A stretch of 5,666 nucleotides of DNA from an uncultured Micrococcales bacterium (GTDB lineage: Bacteria > Actinomycetota > Actinomycetes > Actinomycetales > Microbacteriaceae). The translations under genes were made by a program, and so were the position numbers. The stretch covers positions 1 through 5,666 of the forward strand of contig CAINTU010000205.1 of NCBI GenBank assembly GCA_903853515.1. The letters are read 5' to 3'. Below, piece by piece: positions 5,271 to 5,666 of the stretch. Position 1 is the first letter of the stretch. Each line of letters begins with the position of its first letter. The notes under the pieces were generated by a model that worked only from the letters and a program-made list of their open reading frames with translations, made no database searches and was not told the origin of the DNA.

Positions 5271-5594
5271 ATGGACGAAAACGAATTCGACGATTACGAC
5301 CGCGAGGCCGAACTGGCGCTCTTTCGAGAGTACCGAAGCGTGGTTGACACTTTTAAATACGTTGTCGAAACTGAACGCAGGCTTTATTTGGCCAATGAGT
5401 TTTCGCTAACTCGCATCGATACCGCGACTGACTTCTATTTTGAACTTCAGATGCACGATGTTTGGGTCTGGGATATCTATCGCACCGATCGTTTCGTCAA
5501 ATCGGTGAAAGTTTTGACATTCAAAGATGTCAACGTCGAAGAACTAAGCGGCAAGGCATTCGAATTGCCGAAGGAACTTTCGGTCGGAGAATAG
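5271..5594 (+). CDS. DUF2469 family protein, function unknown
   Basis: This is a 107-residue protein recognised as the actinobacterial DUF2469 family from its sequence and its position right after rnhB. The N-terminus is very acidic (MDENEFDDYDREAELALFRE). The conserved centre reads REYRSVVDTFKYVVETERRL and YLANEF, then the aromatic stretch DVWVWDIYRTDRFVKSVKV (62-80) and TFKDVNVEEL (83-92). There is no signal peptide, membrane segment or known catalytic motif, so it is probably cytoplasmic. The ATG lies seven bases after the rnhB stop, with only a weak AGG upstream, so it is probably on the same transcript. The constant pairing with rnhB hints at a link to nucleic-acid metabolism, but no function is established that I know of. 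Confidence 0.9.
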   Translation: MDENEFDDYDREAELALFREYRSVVDTFKYVVETERRLYLANEFSLTRIDTATDFYFELQMHDVWVWDIYRTDRFVKSVKVLTFKDVNVEELSGKAFELPKELSVGE

Positions 5595-5625
5595 CGTTAG
5601 CTATCTGCGCTAGTGGTTGTCTTCT

Positions 5626-5666
5626 GCGCAACTTTTGTGCGCGAGTTTTGTGCGCGAGTTTTGTGC
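5626..5666. repeat. 13-bp tandem repeat, cut by the window end
   Basis: Three copies of a 13-bp unit follow one another: GCGCAACTTTTGT (5626-5638), GCGCGAGTTTTGT (5639-5651) and the same again (5652-5664). The window ends two bases into a possible fourth copy. The first copy differs at two positions; the other two are identical. It lies in the gap after the DUF2469 stop (5595-5666), which holds no other clear feature. Thirteen is not a multiple of three, so the array would shift frame with each copy if translated. Confidence 0.85.

Noticed and set aside
1..5666. A previously undescribed multi-gene system
   Set aside because: Every sizeable + strand gene belongs to a known conserved family in a familiar order; no foreign composition, mobile genes or unexplained gene cluster was seen.

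Overview
This is a conserved housekeeping stretch of a bacterial chromosome, with eight genes on the + strand. The order ffh - rpsP - khpA - rimM - trmD - rplS - lepB - rnhB - DUF2469 points to an actinobacterium. The DUF2469 gene next to rnhB and the actinobacterial style of Ffh, TrmD and LepB favour Microbacteriaceae. GC content is only moderate by eye, many starts are GTG, and gaps are very tight. That would fit a small streamlined genome such as the freshwater Luna/Aquiluna/Rhodoluna group, but this placement is inference from gene content and was not searched.

Layout. 1-1045: the C-terminal two thirds of Ffh, the signal recognition particle GTPase. 1046-1211: a gap holding a promoter and a structured leader for rpsP. 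1212-3250: a compact rpsP-khpA-rimM-trmD operon for ribosome assembly and tRNA modification, with gaps of 14 bp or less or overlaps. 3251-3390: a second promoter and leader, for rplS (L19); its promoter closely resembles the rpsP one. 3787-5594: lepB (signal peptidase I), rnhB (RNase HII, overlapping lepB) and a DUF2469 gene, probably one transcript from a promoter just before lepB that would give an almost leaderless mRNA. 5595-5666: intergenic, ending in a 13-bp tandem repeat cut off by the window edge.

How the genes fit together. S16 and L19 are ribosomal proteins, RimM is a 30S maturation factor, KhpA is an RNA-binding KH protein and TrmD makes m1G37 in tRNA. Ffh delivers nascent membrane and secreted proteins to the translocon, and LepB removes their signal peptides. 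RnhB clears ribonucleotides and RNA from DNA.

No defence system, mobile element, CRISPR array or other novel gene system is visible. The interesting material is small-scale: a shared promoter block before rpsP and rplS, a possible pseudoknot in the rplS leader, a regular 13-residue repeat in the S16 tail, a near-leaderless lepB promoter, a glutamate at the expected catalytic aspartate of TrmD, and the terminal tandem repeat.
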